The position numbers were made by a program, and so were the translations under genes. Under the pieces are notes generated by a model. The model saw nothing but the letters and a program-made list of their open reading frames with translations, searched no databases and had not been told where the DNA came from. From positions 31,430,164 through 31,494,163 of the forward strand of contig JAGTTD010000011.1 of the NCBI GenBank assembly GCA_018398585.1: a stretch of 64,000 nt of DNA. The letters are read 5' to 3'. Position 1 is the stretch's first letter. Every line of letters starts with the position of its first letter. The DNA comes from Simmondsia chinensis (taxonomy: Eukaryota > Streptophyta > Magnoliopsida > Caryophyllales > Simmondsiaceae). Below, in pieces: positions 49,424 through 63,188 of this stretch.

Positions 49424-52400
49424 TCAAGAGAACATTCTGAGGAAGTTGTTGGCGTAAGCCATTGGCTTCACATCTGGGTGCGGCTGCATTTTAAATTCAG
49501 AGCAAAACAAGATCAGAAATGGCCTCAAACAGATATTTTTGGGTTACTCATCGAAATTTTTTTCGATAGTTCTTTGTAAGAATTTCTATGGATTCGAACC
49601 CAATAGTTAAAAATGTGGCATTATCTTCAAGTCGTGATCAGATTTTTTGAAGGGGACGCATTATGGAAGGACTTGGCACATATAAGATTTACATATAAGT
49701 CCAAGTGGAATTTCATCCTAAAACCAATTAACATTAGGCGGAGTAACCCACTAGACTTATAAATTGATATCTTCACTCTCACAATTCCTATGTGAGATTC
49801 TAATTACTAGGATCATACATGGAGTCTCGACAATACTCAAGTCGATTTTACACGGCATTACTCTCCATAAGGCGTCAGACATGCGTGGAGAATGTTGAGT
49901 AACTGTGGTAAGCGGTAATGTGATGGGAAAGTTCCAAAGAAAAGAGAGCCAACTTACCACCGCAGAAAATGTGACAATATTAGGCTTCAGCTCAGGAGCT
50001 TCGAAGCGGATAAACGCACCCTTGTTACCCATCTGCAAGGTATGCCATCAAACAATTTAAACTTGTGTAACAACTTGAACTGAGGAAGACTCAAGCAATT
50101 AAGATCATCACATTTGCCTAAGGTACGCCTAAAATCCAAGAACATGTTACGTAGTAGATTGTTCCGTGAGGAATTCACTTGTTTTGTCACTACGTTCTTA
50201 TCTTTTAGGCCCAAAAGTCTAGGCAAACCGCATTTGATAGCCTATTGGGTATCGGTTTTTGTTTGCAGTTTTTGGGTTTTAAGAAAGTAACACAGGTTTC
50301 GAAAACAACTTTTTCTGCTTTTTTGAGTCACATTTTCAGTATCCACATAAACCAATAATAAGCTAAACTTAAGAAACCAAAAATCAGAATAATTATTCTC
50401 AAAATATGATTCTTAGTGCTGAAAAAATAACCAAAATACTGCAAGTAGAAAACAATACACAAATAGTCTTTAACTAGAAACTCGAGGAATAAATTTCTCC
50501 AGGGAAGAAGCTTGAGGCCTTGATCCCGTTTTCTTTAGTCAACTCTTCTCTCTCTTTCCTTTTCTCGGGCTGGGGGGTTCTTTGGATCATTATAAAGGAA
50601 GCAATACGACAATTACCTGATCACAATAATTTGGTGCTGAGAATACGGTAATAAGTTTACCATCATGCTCAATCTCATAGCCCTCGTCCTTCACTTCATG
50701 AGACCGTACAATGAGATCTATAAAAAAAACAGTTCGCAAATGTTTAGACAGACACAGTAAATAGAAAACGATCACAAAAATCAAAACTTGGAACCAAAAA
50801 AACATGCCTAAATTGTTGTCCTGGAGAAACCTCTTGGTCACATCTGCACCAAAAGAAAGGCCTACACCGCGCTTGCTTGGGCCCCTCCCCGGGTATGGTT
50901 GCGGGTCACTCCATAATAGTTCACACATCAACCCTGCCAAATCCCATATAGACAGCATATTCACACAGATGTTACAAAATATGTAACTTAAGAATACATT
51001 CCCCCTACGGTTTTATGATGCAGAAGCGTATGACAAGAATAAGCCGTGTTCTTTCATTTTTCGGTGGCAGGGGCATAAGTTTTGGCTTTTTAGAGAATTG
51101 AGTTATTTATGCTAAAGGTCCTCGTACTTGGTGCACTATGTCAATTTAGTCCTTTTACTTCCAATACTATCAATTTAGTCCTTGCATGATTTATATTATG
51201 TCAATTCAGACCTATCGTGAAACTAAAGTTAAGTTCATGAAGTAATTTTCAGTGGCCCGGTCATGTTAGATAGAAGTGACACAATACAAATCAATCAATT
51301 GACCCAATTTAAACCCACTTCTCGTGTGATTCCTAAAAATCCCTCTGCTAACATAATATCAATTTACTCTAGGAATAAATTGGGACAATATAAATTGTAT
51401 AGCAACTAAATTAACACAATTAAAAATATAAGTTGGCATAGTAAACAAAGTACATGGACTAACATGAACTTAAATCCTTACTAATTACAAATTCAAAAAG
51501 CAGGTATATCTACAGCGTTGAAGCCATATGTAAGTGCACACCTGACAATAATTCAATACAAGAAAGCAACAATTTGAATAACCAGGATCATTGAGCTTAC
51601 CTTCTTCAGGAGGTTCACAAAAACGATCAATTGCTTTAATGTCGGAGAGTTTTACTCCATCAATGCTGAAGAGACCACCATGAACAACAAAGACCTTCCC
51701 GTTTATAACATGAGCCAGCGGTAAACAGCAGAAAACTTCAGCAAAGAGCTCAACGAATGTTTCGCTCAACTTGGACCTGACCTCCCCTTCAAATCCATAT
51801 ATCTTGTTCATGCTCCTGCTCTCATGGTTTCCTCGGGACAGATATATAGCTGCCAATCATGTGAAAGGAAAAGGAAAAATCAAACATGACAGTAATGCTG
51901 GTTGCTGAGAAATTGCCATACTTCCCCAAGAAACAAAAGTAAGAGTTCTTGTGAAAAAAGATGCAAAATAGCACTTGAGGTAACTGATATACTTAGTAAC
52001 AAGTAGAATATTATTACAAGTACAGCAGTGAAACTTAAACAACAGCATCTGACATATCAATACAAATACTTCATTTGTCTTGATAGCTCAATTCTATTGT
52101 TTCTTTACACAACTTCATAGCAACCACCAGAAATACAGAAAAAGTATCCTTCATGGATTGGAAATTCACTTCTCCTCAACGAAGGGGAAAGCATTTTCCT
52201 TCAAGGAGAGAAAAATGTTTTCCATTATAATCTCACGTTATATGCTTCATTTCAACCTTAACTTGGCTAAGTGTGAACTTTAAACAAAATTATAGAGCAA
52301 AACAATTTTTTGGCTGGAAAGACAAAAATTTTTGAGAAAAAAATATTTTCAATTGAAAATATTCTATGAAAAAAAATTTTCAATAACGAAAATGTTTAGG

Positions 52401-55400
52401 GTTGGGGGTCTTTCGAAAACAACCTCTTTACAGGGTAGCACCCTGTAGTAGTAAAGCTATGTACATCTTACCCTCCCCAGACCCTGGCTTAGTGGGAGCT
52501 TCTTTGAGACACTGGGTGGTGGTTGTATAACAAATATTTTTTATTGAACCAAACGGATTCAAGTACGTTGTGAACCAATCAAAAGATGACAATACCATTT
52601 TTCACTTGCCTACCAGATTAATTCGAAAGAGAGGATAAAGATATAGAAGAGTCTTTACCAGAGGGGCACATGCACTTGAACGCAAACAGAGTCAAGATAA
52701 CTTCTACAGAAAAGGAACCTCTATCTACGAAGTCTCCATTGAAGAGGTATGGGTTATCTTCTGATGGAAGCCCATTGAGCTCGAATATATTTAGAAGATC
52801 ATAAAACTGCAACAAGAACACAAAAGCATCTCAGTCAACCTACAACATTTATCATTTTTATAAGTTGAATAAGTTGGATTTATTTCTCCCACATTTTACA
52901 TATATGAGCATTTAGAACAGAAGATTCTAAAATTTTATTCCAGTTAAATTTCTGCAAGTCATTATTTTTTTCATTGACTTCTTTCAAGAGTGATAAGGGT
53001 CAATGAATCTATTCCATGACCGGAATACCAACGATACACGTTACACCACAAATTTGAATCCGATGGGAGATTTTCAAGAAAGGCCATATCTATATACTTC
53101 ATCAATAACCGAGCTGGATCTGGCATATCATAAGGGATGGACCAACTGCATTTTATTTTTTTTGTCGTTTTCCTTGTTATTTCCTTTTTCTTTCTTCACA
53201 AAAAGGGATCCAAGAAGACAAATAGCAAAAGCCTCTTTCTGAAATCTTTCAGGGTGACGAAGTTGCTTGTGTAAATTAGCAAGTGCAAGACCTAAAAATA
53301 AGTTCAGAAATGAAAGCCAACCACTGAGCTCTTCATACATATGTTCACAAAGAAGTTCCATCCATCACAGGAAGTTTTAACATGGTTACTGCAGCATCTT
53401 TGACGTGCTGTTCCAGTCATTATATGCCCACTCACAACATAGTGACAAGCATACTTGGATCCATATATTATATAGGAATTTTAATACAGATACTGCAAAT
53501 CAAAGTTATCCTATTTGTCCATATTTCTCATGAAACTATAGGTATCATATTTGAAGCAGATAGTAGGATCATAAGTAATATGTGATGGATAGAAGAAAAC
53601 AACACAAAGGATTGTCTCTCAAAAGGATGGTTTTAGCATGGAAAAGGGAATATCAGATAACAGGAACATGGGGAGGTAATGTAATGGGAAAATTACCAAG
53701 GATGAAAAGTTTCTCAAAAGACTCATCAAAAACGTAAGTGACAGTGTCTAGAGAAGGATAGCAGCCAAAAAAGTTCAAGCTCCAAAGGTCCGCAAAACAA
53801 AGAATTCAATTGATAATTCACAAAGAAAGCGAAGGGAGTCATTTGGAGACAGAACACAACCATTTATGGTGCAAACTCCTACAGTTACTTCCGCAATAAA
53901 GGGGCTACATACAACAGCTGCAAAATATGTTCCAGTCATGGTGGCACCAACACTTTCCAACAGCTTACTTTCACTAAAAGCAAATAGAAAAAAACACATG
54001 CCACAGCCATTTGCTTACTTTTAGAATATTTGGTTACAAAGGAACTGGCTTCCATTAGATCAATTAGACTCGATGTCGTAAAAGAAACATTAGTCAACAT
54101 CAATAATCACTCAATGTATCAGAATGATGACTTACCTGACCATGAACATCACCACAAACAGTAAAATGCTTTCCATCAGGGACAGTTATGTCAACCAGAG
54201 ATGGCAAGGCACGCAGCATTTCTCTTATCTGCAGAACTATCTGGAATGCATACCTAACCGCAAAGAAAAAGCCAAAGTGAAAATCTTGAAGAATAAGGCA
54301 CTAAAATGAATTAAGTTAGCTATACCATATGACACCATATGATGATTAATCAAGAGACATAGACATACCGTTTGTGCAAACACTTCTGATTCTTGAAGTC
54401 ATCCATCAGTTTCTTTACAAAATCCAAGGTCATGGTGTCCCCTTCTATTCTTGCACCAGAATATTGTGGCTCAACCTCTGCAAACATACAGCAGATGACT
54501 CACTAACGACCGCAATATCATAAACAGTGACAAGCAACAAACACTTTAGTCATTGATAACAAACTTATGAAATGGACGGAAAAGTCTCTCTATATCATTT
54601 GAGGGCAGGAACTCATCCATGAAAGAGAATCCAAAATCTTAAAACACCAAGACGAGGTTTCTTTCCGGAGACAAGCAGCATTAACAAGGAAGCACATCTC
54701 AGAGGATAGAAATCATCCCAAGATACTGTATGGGAAATATGAGGAGGTGGCAACACGTATCAGCTTTCAGAAAAAAGGAGACAGGCTAAACTAGGTGCTA
54801 ACACCATCACATTTATAAATGCAGAATAGAAAGAAGAGAAGCACATATATGCAATAAGAGAAGCACGATGAGAACACCAAACATCCCAGAAAATTTAACC
54901 TAAAAGAAATAAATTGAAATAAGGAAATGAGAAAGGCAACTGAAAATACATAGTTATTGAACGAACTGGAGGTGATATCCAAATCAGAAGAACATTGCCT
55001 CTAGACAATGCTATGGATGGTAAAGACAGGGACGAGGAAAAGATAGATAACTCAAGACAATAAAGCAGCTAATCATATGGCAAGAAAAGCGATGGACACA
55101 AGTACAGATCAATATGTTTACAAACAAGGCAAATGCGGTAATACAAGACTGAGAAAAGCTAAACATCAAAGGGGAAACAAAAAAGGACATCAGACCCGCT
55201 AACCACATGAATGCAGCTTCACATAATCAGACCTCTTAAAAGCAAAAGGAGGAGAAATTGCATAAAAACCAAAAACTGTAGCTTCTAGGTAACCCTTAAG
55301 GGATCCTAAGGCTGTTAAAGAAACATAATTCCTCAATTGAGAGGAAAGAAAGGATAGGACTGCAGAAAAGGATTTATTTCGGTATTTATGTGTGGTCCTA

Positions 55401-58400
55401 ATATATCGGAGGTCAAAAATTCACTTAAAATTTGGCGTAGCAGCATAGCATACAAGAAAGATATTAATATATTGATTGCCACAAAGAAGCTTTCCTTCAG
55501 TTCTTAAGGCTTCAAAATCTCAATTAAGAGCTTAAGAAACAAAGTCAATTTCCAAGAGCAGAGATTGAAAATAGGAGATCATACGTGCAATTGGGGAAAA
55601 AATGACCATGATAGACGCTGCCAATGCCATGATTGCTACTACAGTTGCCATTGACAAACTTTTAGCAGCCATTAATGGAGCTGCCAACACCACTGCCACA
55701 GCCATAATCACCAAAATTGATTTTGATGACCTCTTCACTGCCACAATAATATCACCATCCCTTTGAGTTCGAGTTACTCAGAGAAAGAATTTATTCCCAC
55801 ACAGCTATAATAATATTATCTATCTTAAAGCCCCATGATGTTCCAAATTAAATTGATCCATGGAGAATTCAAGGTCCAGAAGCTTGAAATCCGGTGTTCG
55901 AGTGTGAATCCACAGTGAGGGGGATAAACAAAACTTGACCAAATAGTCACTGAATAGTTAGTATCTAAGGATGGTCACTCGACAGCAGAATGAACAAACC
56001 AATGCACAGAATGCAGGAACTCATCCACGTGATCATCTGGAGGTTAGCGTCTAAAGATGGCCACACCCATTTAGCAAACTGAATGGAGAAATTTGTCAAA
56101 TGCACAAAACTTATTGCAACAATTATTTGATGGATGATGACTAGGGATGGCTGTCCCCAGCAAGGAGGAAAAATAACATAAGATAAGCAAAGCAGCTAGG
56201 GTTCTCTTTCGTTTTATGTCAATTACTATAGATGATAAAGTTACTTGTTATTGTTCAGGCTGTCATCTTAGCCCCAAACAACAGTACGATAAAGCAAAGA
56301 TCATCTAGTGAGGACATCCCAAATCAGAGATGTCTCGTAAGAACCAACTGAAAAGTATCAGTTGAGGTCGGCGCATAGGAACTGTCTCTATAGGGGCTCA
56401 TTTCTTCAAAGCTCTACCTATCTTCATGCCAGATGATCCAAAAACAGTTCAAGAAAACTACCATCATGGAGCGCAGAATGATTTGTAATCCCAAAGCAGA
56501 GCTCGAACAACTTTTGGAAGCCGATTGCAGCCTCAAATGTAATGTAAATGATCAGAAAATGAAAATAAGAAGAGGAAAAGTATGCGCAACAACTGGTTCT
56601 ACTTCATAAACGATGTCCTGGACAACCTGTCACCCCACATTCTCAATAATACTAACAAACTTGAGGTCAGTAAAGATCTCCAGAAAGGAAAATAAGGGTA
56701 CAGCTCGGAGGTGATAAGTTGACTGCAAGGCATATCAAAGGGTCCTAAAGATCTCCAGAAGAAAATTAGGTACAGGCAATAATATCATGTCAAACTTAAG
56801 AAACAACCCTTCAATAATTGAACACCTTGAGTGTAATTTTATTTAACTCTACTAGGAAAGACACAAAATGTCTACATAGATGCCTTGGCGACCACATTTC
56901 TTTTCCATCTCTTCTCATTCATCTAAAACTCTTTTTCAAACATCACTTAAAAGTTAAATCCAAATTCTCTATTGTCACTAGCTATCGGGTTAGAAATACT
57001 TTACTGATTCGCATCTAAATATAACTACGAAGCTGTAGCCAATATGAAATTTTCAACCAAGTGTTGACTCATTTCTAGCATTAACTTTTGATGGACCCTA
57101 ATTATATATCAGACAACAAGATCAAAGTGATTATTTAGCTTGTTGCTAGATATTGCAATAGCAATGAGAACATTCCATTTTTGTCGGATCTTTTACCCCC
57201 CTACATAACCATGGAATAATTCAAAATAAGACCATTCTTTCACAAGTACTTGGAAAATCTCCCTCGTTTGGTGTTAAATCAGCAACCAAACCTGTTCATT
57301 GCCCAAACAATTGAACATGAAAACTACTTTATGTAATGAGAATATGATACTCAAGTGTAAGCTTAATACACTTTATGGAATTGTGAGCAATGGAGGAGAG
57401 GAGCAGAGACAAGATGCGAGTTTCCTGCATCCCCAACACACATGATGGCCATAAGAAACTGAGTCGGTTGTCCAGTAAAGGTTAAAATTCAGAAAACGAG
57501 CATATTCTTTAAAGTATTTATAACTTTAGATAGAAATTAATGTTTTCCCCACCTCGCTATTTGAAGACGGAAAAATGTTCTCAATTTTATCACATAGAAA
57601 GATGTAACATAAATCACTTCTCATTCTAGGGCTGATAATAAGAATTATGTGACGATAATTAGGCATGGAAGGAAGGTTTCATTCCCAATATATAAGACTA
57701 TATACAGCAAAGCCAGTCATGGAGGAAAAGATTACCGATTGATTGATAATCAATTGAGTCAGCTACGGACCGCCTTTGAGACTCAGGTACGGCAATCGCC
57801 TCCTCAAACTTGAGCTTCATTACAGCCTTCTCACATTCTTTCAACTTCTTTGTAGCATCAGGATCATTTGGGCATAACTTCTTGACCTAGATTAGAAGAA
57901 GCAAACAACAAACAATACATGCAGATTATCAACCAACTGGATGCAAATACAAATGTAAAGGCTTTTTTGTCATCAAAACGCTTGAAGGCCACATGTAAAG
58001 GCCTTGACAATACAATAAAGGGAAAATCAGACATTACTCCAAGCCTTGCAACCAAAAATGCGAGAAATAGTTAGACAGGAAACAGAAAGGACAGACAGCT
58101 TTGGCTATAGTTATAAAAAAGAAATCAGATATTTACACAAGCCTAGCACCAAAAGTAGCAAGCAAGTTTAGAGGGGAAACGCTAAGGACAAGAAAAAGAG
58201 GTAGCAGACCTTAACAGGAGCCTCAAATATCATCCAAAACTTTCTTCTTCTTTTATCTTCTTCAAACGAGAACATAAATTATATTGGGAGGAATATACAA
58301 AGTGCTAATGACAAATGGTTTAAAATAGGAAAGAAACAAAATACAAACCTAATAAAAGAAAGGTATCTAATCTCTCTACAAATGAAAAGCTAAATGGTCA

Positions 58401-59661
58401 GCTACACACCAAGGCAGAAGCAAGTAGAAAAATATAAGGAATTAGCTTAGACCAGAGAATCCATACATGAAAACTGAAAAAATAGTTGCTTATGATGTTC
58501 AGGGGAAGGGAAGAACTTGGGTAGGGGTATTAACATTTTCCACAAAGAGCAACTCAACACCATAACTACACCAATCTCCCTTATAGTAAGTGTTAAAGTA
58601 TAAAACTATTCCTGAGCCTTCACCCATAAGCTTAAGCTTTTGGGACAGATGGTTCCTTGACATGGTATCAGAGCCTTGTTAACTAAGAGGTCACGAGTTC
58701 AAATCTCATCAGCCCCCACTTTCAACATTAAAATGATTTAAGCACAAGATATGAGGTGGGCCTATGCACTATCCACGCTTCAAGCACAATTGGCATTCGC
58801 GTGAGGGGGCACATTAGAGTATAAAACTATTCCTGGGCCTTCAACCATCAACTTAAGCTTTTGGGTTAGATGGTTCCTTGACAGTAAGAGAGGAGCACAC
58901 AGCACCAAGAATCCTTAATCAAGATTGAGTTAAAGCTTCATCAATAGTAAAGAACAGTATTACAGCTACTCGCCATATACCTGTTGAAAATCCTTAAGCG
59001 CTTCCTTGAATTTTCCCATGGCAAGTAATGCAGCCCCTCTCCTATAATAACCCTGTAAGCACAAGGAAGTTAGCACAATCTTAACATCAAGCATACCCAT
59101 AAACCAAAAGGTGCAGTTAGAAGCATGCCTTTGAGTATTTAGGGTCAATTTCAACAGCCTTTGTTGCATCCTGTATAGCACTACCGTAAGCTTCAAGTTT
59201 GGTGTGTGCAAATGCCCGATTTGCCCAGTATACAGCATTCTGACTGTTCAGTTCAATTGCTCGAGCATACAGATCAACAGCTTGAGAGTATTTGTTGGCT
59301 GAAACAAGGATTACAATAAGTAGCACAAAAGCTTATAAAGGACTTTCCTCCAAATACATTTAAGGTAAGATTCTGCTACAAAGATGAAAAATGATCAAGA
59401 CAATCATGACAAAACAGTAAATGCATAAATATAATCACAAAAAAGACTGAGAAGAGGACCAATTGAGAAAAGCCATAATGCCAAAATTAAGTCTATCTTT
59501 CTTATCGCCAATGAACAAATACTCTCCCGCACCACTACATGTAAAACAGGCAGTCATTGGTAGTAGTACATTATGCAAATACAGTATTTACCTTTAAAGG
59601 CTTCATTAGCTAAAACTTTCAGTTCTTCAGCATGCGATGAATTTGAATTGTTGGCGTCCAT
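49424..59661 (-). CDS. PP5: Serine/threonine protein phosphatase 5 (TPR-PP5)
   Basis: Twelve minus-strand exons: 59592-59661, 59129-59298, 58981-59052, 57736-57886, 54369-54477, 54136-54253, 52659-52806, 51601-51849, 50808-50933, 50617-50717, 49958-50032 and 49424-49483. They total 1449 nt, 482 residues and stop, like the short Arabidopsis form. Residues 10-120 carry three TPRs (e.g. [19 protein letters not shown]), which bind Hsp90 and restrain the enzyme. The PPP metal and catalytic motifs are intact: GDVHG (225-229), GDFVDRG (254-260), GNHE (286-289), HGG (336-338), RSH (409-411) and SAPNYCD (431-437). The protein acts on phytochrome and chaperone clients in plants. Two introns use GC donors (after 59129 and 50808). 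Including 55585-55776 in frame gives a 546-residue membrane form. Confidence 0.97.
51099..51479. mobile_element. MITE family A copy in a PP5 intron
   Basis: Starts gagttatttatgctaaagg and has the family sub-terminal motifs TGTCAATTTAGTCC. The right end is degraded (aacatgaacttaaatcc). Confidence 0.55.
52398..52526 (+). mobile_element. SINE, TTG-tail family, in a PP5 intron
   Basis: Body from agggttgggggtctttcg through AAGCTATGTACATCTTACC to a TGG/TTG tail. The flanks ataacgaaaatgttt (52383-52397) and ataacaaatattttt (52527-52541) agree at 12 of 15 positions. Confidence 0.7.
55585..55776 (-). CDS. PP5: Optional membrane-anchor exon of PP5
   Basis: A 192-nt exon bounded by ctctgag|TAACTCG and GCAC|gtatga on the minus strand. 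It is a multiple of three and phase-compatible with the exons ending at 57736 and starting at 54477, so including or skipping it keeps the frame. It encodes about 64 residues: a basic segment (VKRSSKS) and two hydrophobic stretches rich in Ala, Val and Met ([18 protein letters not shown] and [18 protein letters not shown]). Plant PP5 is known to have a longer, membrane-associated isoform made this way in tomato and Arabidopsis. Hydrophobic sequence is poorly conserved, as is usual for an anchor. Confidence 0.82.
58591..58883 (+). mobile_element. Complete 293-bp TRIM/SMART-like LTR element
   Basis: Two 72-bp LTRs (58591-58662 and 58812-58883) begin tgttaaag / cattagag and end ttgaca. A 5-bp duplication gtaag flanks the whole (58586-58590 and 58884-58888). 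TGGTATCAGAGCC right after the 5' LTR (58663-58675) is a primer-binding site for initiator tRNA-Met. GTGAGGGGGCA before the 3' LTR is a polypurine tract. The internal part is about 149 bp with no coding capacity. It lies in a PP5 intron. Confidence 0.9.
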
Positions 59662-61211
59662 ATTGGGCATAGGTGTCACTGCTGTGTCGAACTTAGGTGT
59701 AATATCTCAAAAGGTGAATGCCATGTGCATATTCCTCTATGCCTGCTCAGTGAGAATGACAACATAGAAAGTGCATCCACAGCATCACACGAGTGCCACA
59801 TAAAGAGAGCATAAGAAAAACAGGATGGAAGAGGCAATGCTAAAAACTAGTCCCACAGTTAAAAAAGACACTGAACGTAAGATAATTCCTTCATCTGGAA
59901 CTCCCGCCGATCAGCAGATAATTTATCTTAATCCAGTAACAGGCCATTTCATGAAACCAGCAAAATTCCATGAGTAGTCAAATTACAAAAGGAAAATTTA
60001 AATTTTGATGGATCTGTTACTCGGTTCTGCAGATAATCGAAGTTCCTGAGTTAGGCTCCTTGATAGGTAACACCTTCAATTAAAATGGCATTCATCACTT
60101 GGTTATATATGCATGCAGATACAGCAAAACACCCAAAAATCCAAAACGCACATGTCTTCCTTCTTATAAATACTGTTTGTGGGTATTAGCAGCCATTATC
60201 AACATACAGAGACAACAGGCAATCCACCAATGGTATGCGACAACAATAAGATCTAGTGTTTCATCTTACTATTTGTGTAAATTAATTAAACATGTCCATA
60301 AGTTTCATGAAGCTCCCACATTATGAGATTCTGTAGATAGTGTGTTTATATGACCTGACCTCCGACCTCAAGCCATAATGAAGAAACTCTACCACTGCAA
60401 CTGGGCCTACTCTCAAGCATAACATCAAACTAATATGGGAAGTAACTGACAGCATTTATATCCTTGGAGCTACTGGCAATTTGGTTCAGAGCTCTCAAGA
60501 ATAATAAGAAGTCTCCATGAAACAATAAATACTCAGCAAAAGCAGTAATCAAGGTCATGTGATGGACCCTTTGAAGCTTAAGTTCATATGCAAAAGTGTC
60601 AATAGCTCATTGGGGTCACAAACAGCAACCAGAAATCAATCCTCGTAGGAAAAAAAATTCATCCTACGAAAGGGGAAAAGAAAGGGAAAATAGTGGCAAG
60701 TTCACTAAACAGAATGATTTTCAAATGCCGCCAATTTCCATAGCTCCAAGGAGGTCATTAGGTACTTAATCAGACTCGGTTACTCTGTGAGCATTCTTTG
60801 AAGTTGTCAAGATAACTAAAAAGAGCCATTAGTGAATTGTTCAAGGTGAATTGTGTTCAGTGCCAAACCAAATTAACTCCACTTGAAATGAAGTGAAACA
60901 ACTCCATTTGTCACTCTTGCAACAACTTCTGCCTCTGACCAGTCTCTCTAGCACACGGTGCAATCACAGAAACAGCAACACTGTATATCGCAGGATACAA
61001 ACTATGCACAGTGAATGTTCTTCTGCCATATATCCCAGTCTACGGCTCTACATCATTTTGATCAAATTCCTACTTCCCTGACATCTTCTCAATCAAAAGT
61101 CGCAGCGAATTGCACTTACCAACCCATAAGTTCAATTAGAACAGAGAAACGTAAAATATAAGTGTAACCATTGAAAGTCTAACTCGGAAATAAATCAGTG
61201 ATACATCCATA

Positions 61212-61353
61212 ATATGTTTTTAGGTTTGGGGTCCGTGGACAATGCCTTTCTTTAGGGTAGCACCCTGAAAGAGTAAGGCTGCATACACCCCCAACCCCGA
61301 CCCGGCTTAGGAGGGGGCCCCTGATGCACTAGGTTTGTTGTTGTTGTCGTTGT
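61212..61353 (+). mobile_element. SINE, TTG-tail family, with 11-bp TSD
   Basis: Body from aggtttggggtccgtgg through AAGGCTGCATACACC to (TTG)n with one TCG. The perfect repeat atacatccata (61201-61211 and 61354-61364) flanks it. Confidence 0.8.
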
Positions 61354-61469
61354 ATACATCCATATTAATGATATTTATTCAAACCTTAGCTGAAGTCAGT
61401 ATCATATACTAATACGATAACAATCATAACAATGCAACAACAGCAGGCATTGATTAATCAAACTTACAA

Positions 61470-61529
61470 TTAAACAACAGCAACAACCGTCTCAGTGCCA
61501 CAAGGGCTCCCGCTGAGGCAGGATCTGGG
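61470..61529 (-). mobile_element. 5'-truncated SINE (60 bp) with 10-bp TSD
   Basis: Inverted tail caacagcaacaac and body (CAGTGCCACAAGGGCTCCCG). The duplication aaacttacaa / aaacttccaa (61460-61469 and 61530-61539) flanks it with one mismatch. Confidence 0.75.
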
Positions 61530-62801
61530 AAACTTCCAAGTTTACACGAAGCTAAAAATTTCATCTTTCCGCACATTGCCAGTGAAAAAGGTCCCACATA
61601 CTTAGACACAACAATCCAAAGAAATAAAACCCTAAACACAAGTTCATACAATTGTGCCCTATATTCTTCCCATTGCATGCATTTAATATCCACTAAAGCA
61701 TTGAAGAAATTAAACTTATGCACGTTTTTGTATTGAAAAAAGAGATAATATTAAGAGAGAAGAAATATACAAAGGTTTAAGCACAAGATGTCCTCAAAAT
61801 TACAAAATGCAAAAAGAAAAACTCATAACACAAAGCCTTCTAATCCCTTTGCAAATCAACTAAGACTATATCATAGCAAAGCCTAGAAAGCTCTTTATCC
61901 AAAACACTCCTAAAAAGATCACCTTTCCAGTAAGAAATTAACTGGCATATGCTAATTTTTAAAAATCTTAAGATGCCTTTCAAGCAAAATACACGAGAGA
62001 ATCGCAATCTTCGCTCTGGCTAATAAACTCATGCATCTTCCATCAAACTCAGCAACCCCGAGAACAAAAAATGAATCTTCACTAATTGAATTCAAACAAA
62101 ACCCTAAACCCACATGGAGAAAATCATTTTACTTGAGCCCATCATCTTTTTACAAACTTCTGTCCTATTTTCAGATTGAACCCACCACCAACCAAGCAGA
62201 AAGAAAGAGAAAAACTCAAGTACCTGGGCTAGAACGTATGGGAGTAGAGAGAGACTCCAATTGTGAGACAAGTGTACGGACACCAAGAGAGAGAGAGAGT
62301 TGGAGGGAAACCCTAATAGCAAGAGCAGCAGTGATAATAGAGAGAGGAAGAGTGTAAAGTTTGTTCCTTTAATTTAATCCCCAAAAAAGAACAAACAAAT
62401 TAAGCAAAGCTCTAGTTTTTATTACGCTTGTGGTTGTGGTGATGGGTGGTAGGAAAATTTGATTGAATAAGTTGATTACAGTGATGGGGACTGTGAGATT
62501 ATTTATGGTAAGTTTGAATTAGGGTTCATGACGGCTGAAGATTCCAGATGAATCCAAATCATACGCCATAAAAGAGAGATCAGACTGCATTTTCTTTCAG
62601 ATTTTTTACATTAACTAAATTTTAAATACAGTCTCAAAAAATTATCTATATTTTTTAATTTTAAAAAAATTATTTAAATTTAAAAAAAAATTTAATGTAT
62701 GACCTTAATGTTAACATTTATTAGTTTTTATTTATGTGATATTTAAAAATGTATTTTTTTAAAATATATACAAATCTGTAATATATTTAAAATATTTTTT
62801 A

Positions 62802-63188
62802 TTGTTATTCCCGCTAAAGGTCCTTATATATTTTTCATTGTATCAATTGAGTTCTTGTATTTTTAATTGTGCCAATTTAGTCCATGTACAATTTATATTG
62901 TATCAATTTAATCCATTGGTCAAATTTTAGTTATGTTATTGACGCAGTTTTAACCGCATAATCACATTAGATGCAAGTAACCAACTACAACTCCACTCAT
63001 TGACTTAATTTAACCAAACCTTTGGCCAAATTATTTAAAGTTTCACTGCAATTTTAACATAGATTTTACTAGAATGACCAAATTGAAATAATATAAATAG
63101 TATAGAAACTAAATTGACACGATTAAAAGTACGTGAACTAAATTGACATAATGAGTAAATTATGTGGATATTTGGTGTAAATAACCAT
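62802..63188. mobile_element. MITE family A copy, nested
   Basis: Starts ttgttattcccgctaaagg and ends ggtgtaaataacc, with ttgtgccaatttagtcc and attgacacgattaaaag arms. Confidence 0.6.

Larger units (their letters stand above)
59662..62350 (-). other. PP5: PP5 5' leader and leader intron
   Basis: A leader acceptor (cacagcag at about 59679) precedes the start codon. A donor TAGCCCAG|gtactt near 62225 ends a CT-rich leader exon (about 62226-62350, with TCTCTCTCTC). The intron would be about 2.5 kb. It contains two SINE fragments and otherwise no gene. Confidence 0.6.

Noticed and set aside
50560..50600. Another SINE start (gggctggggggttcttt)
   Set aside because: Only about 20 bases resemble the body start and neither the rest of the body nor a tail follows.
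62031..62357. 108-codon plus-strand frame near the window's right side
   Set aside because: It is antisense to the CT-rich PP5 leader exon and the peptide is low-complexity.
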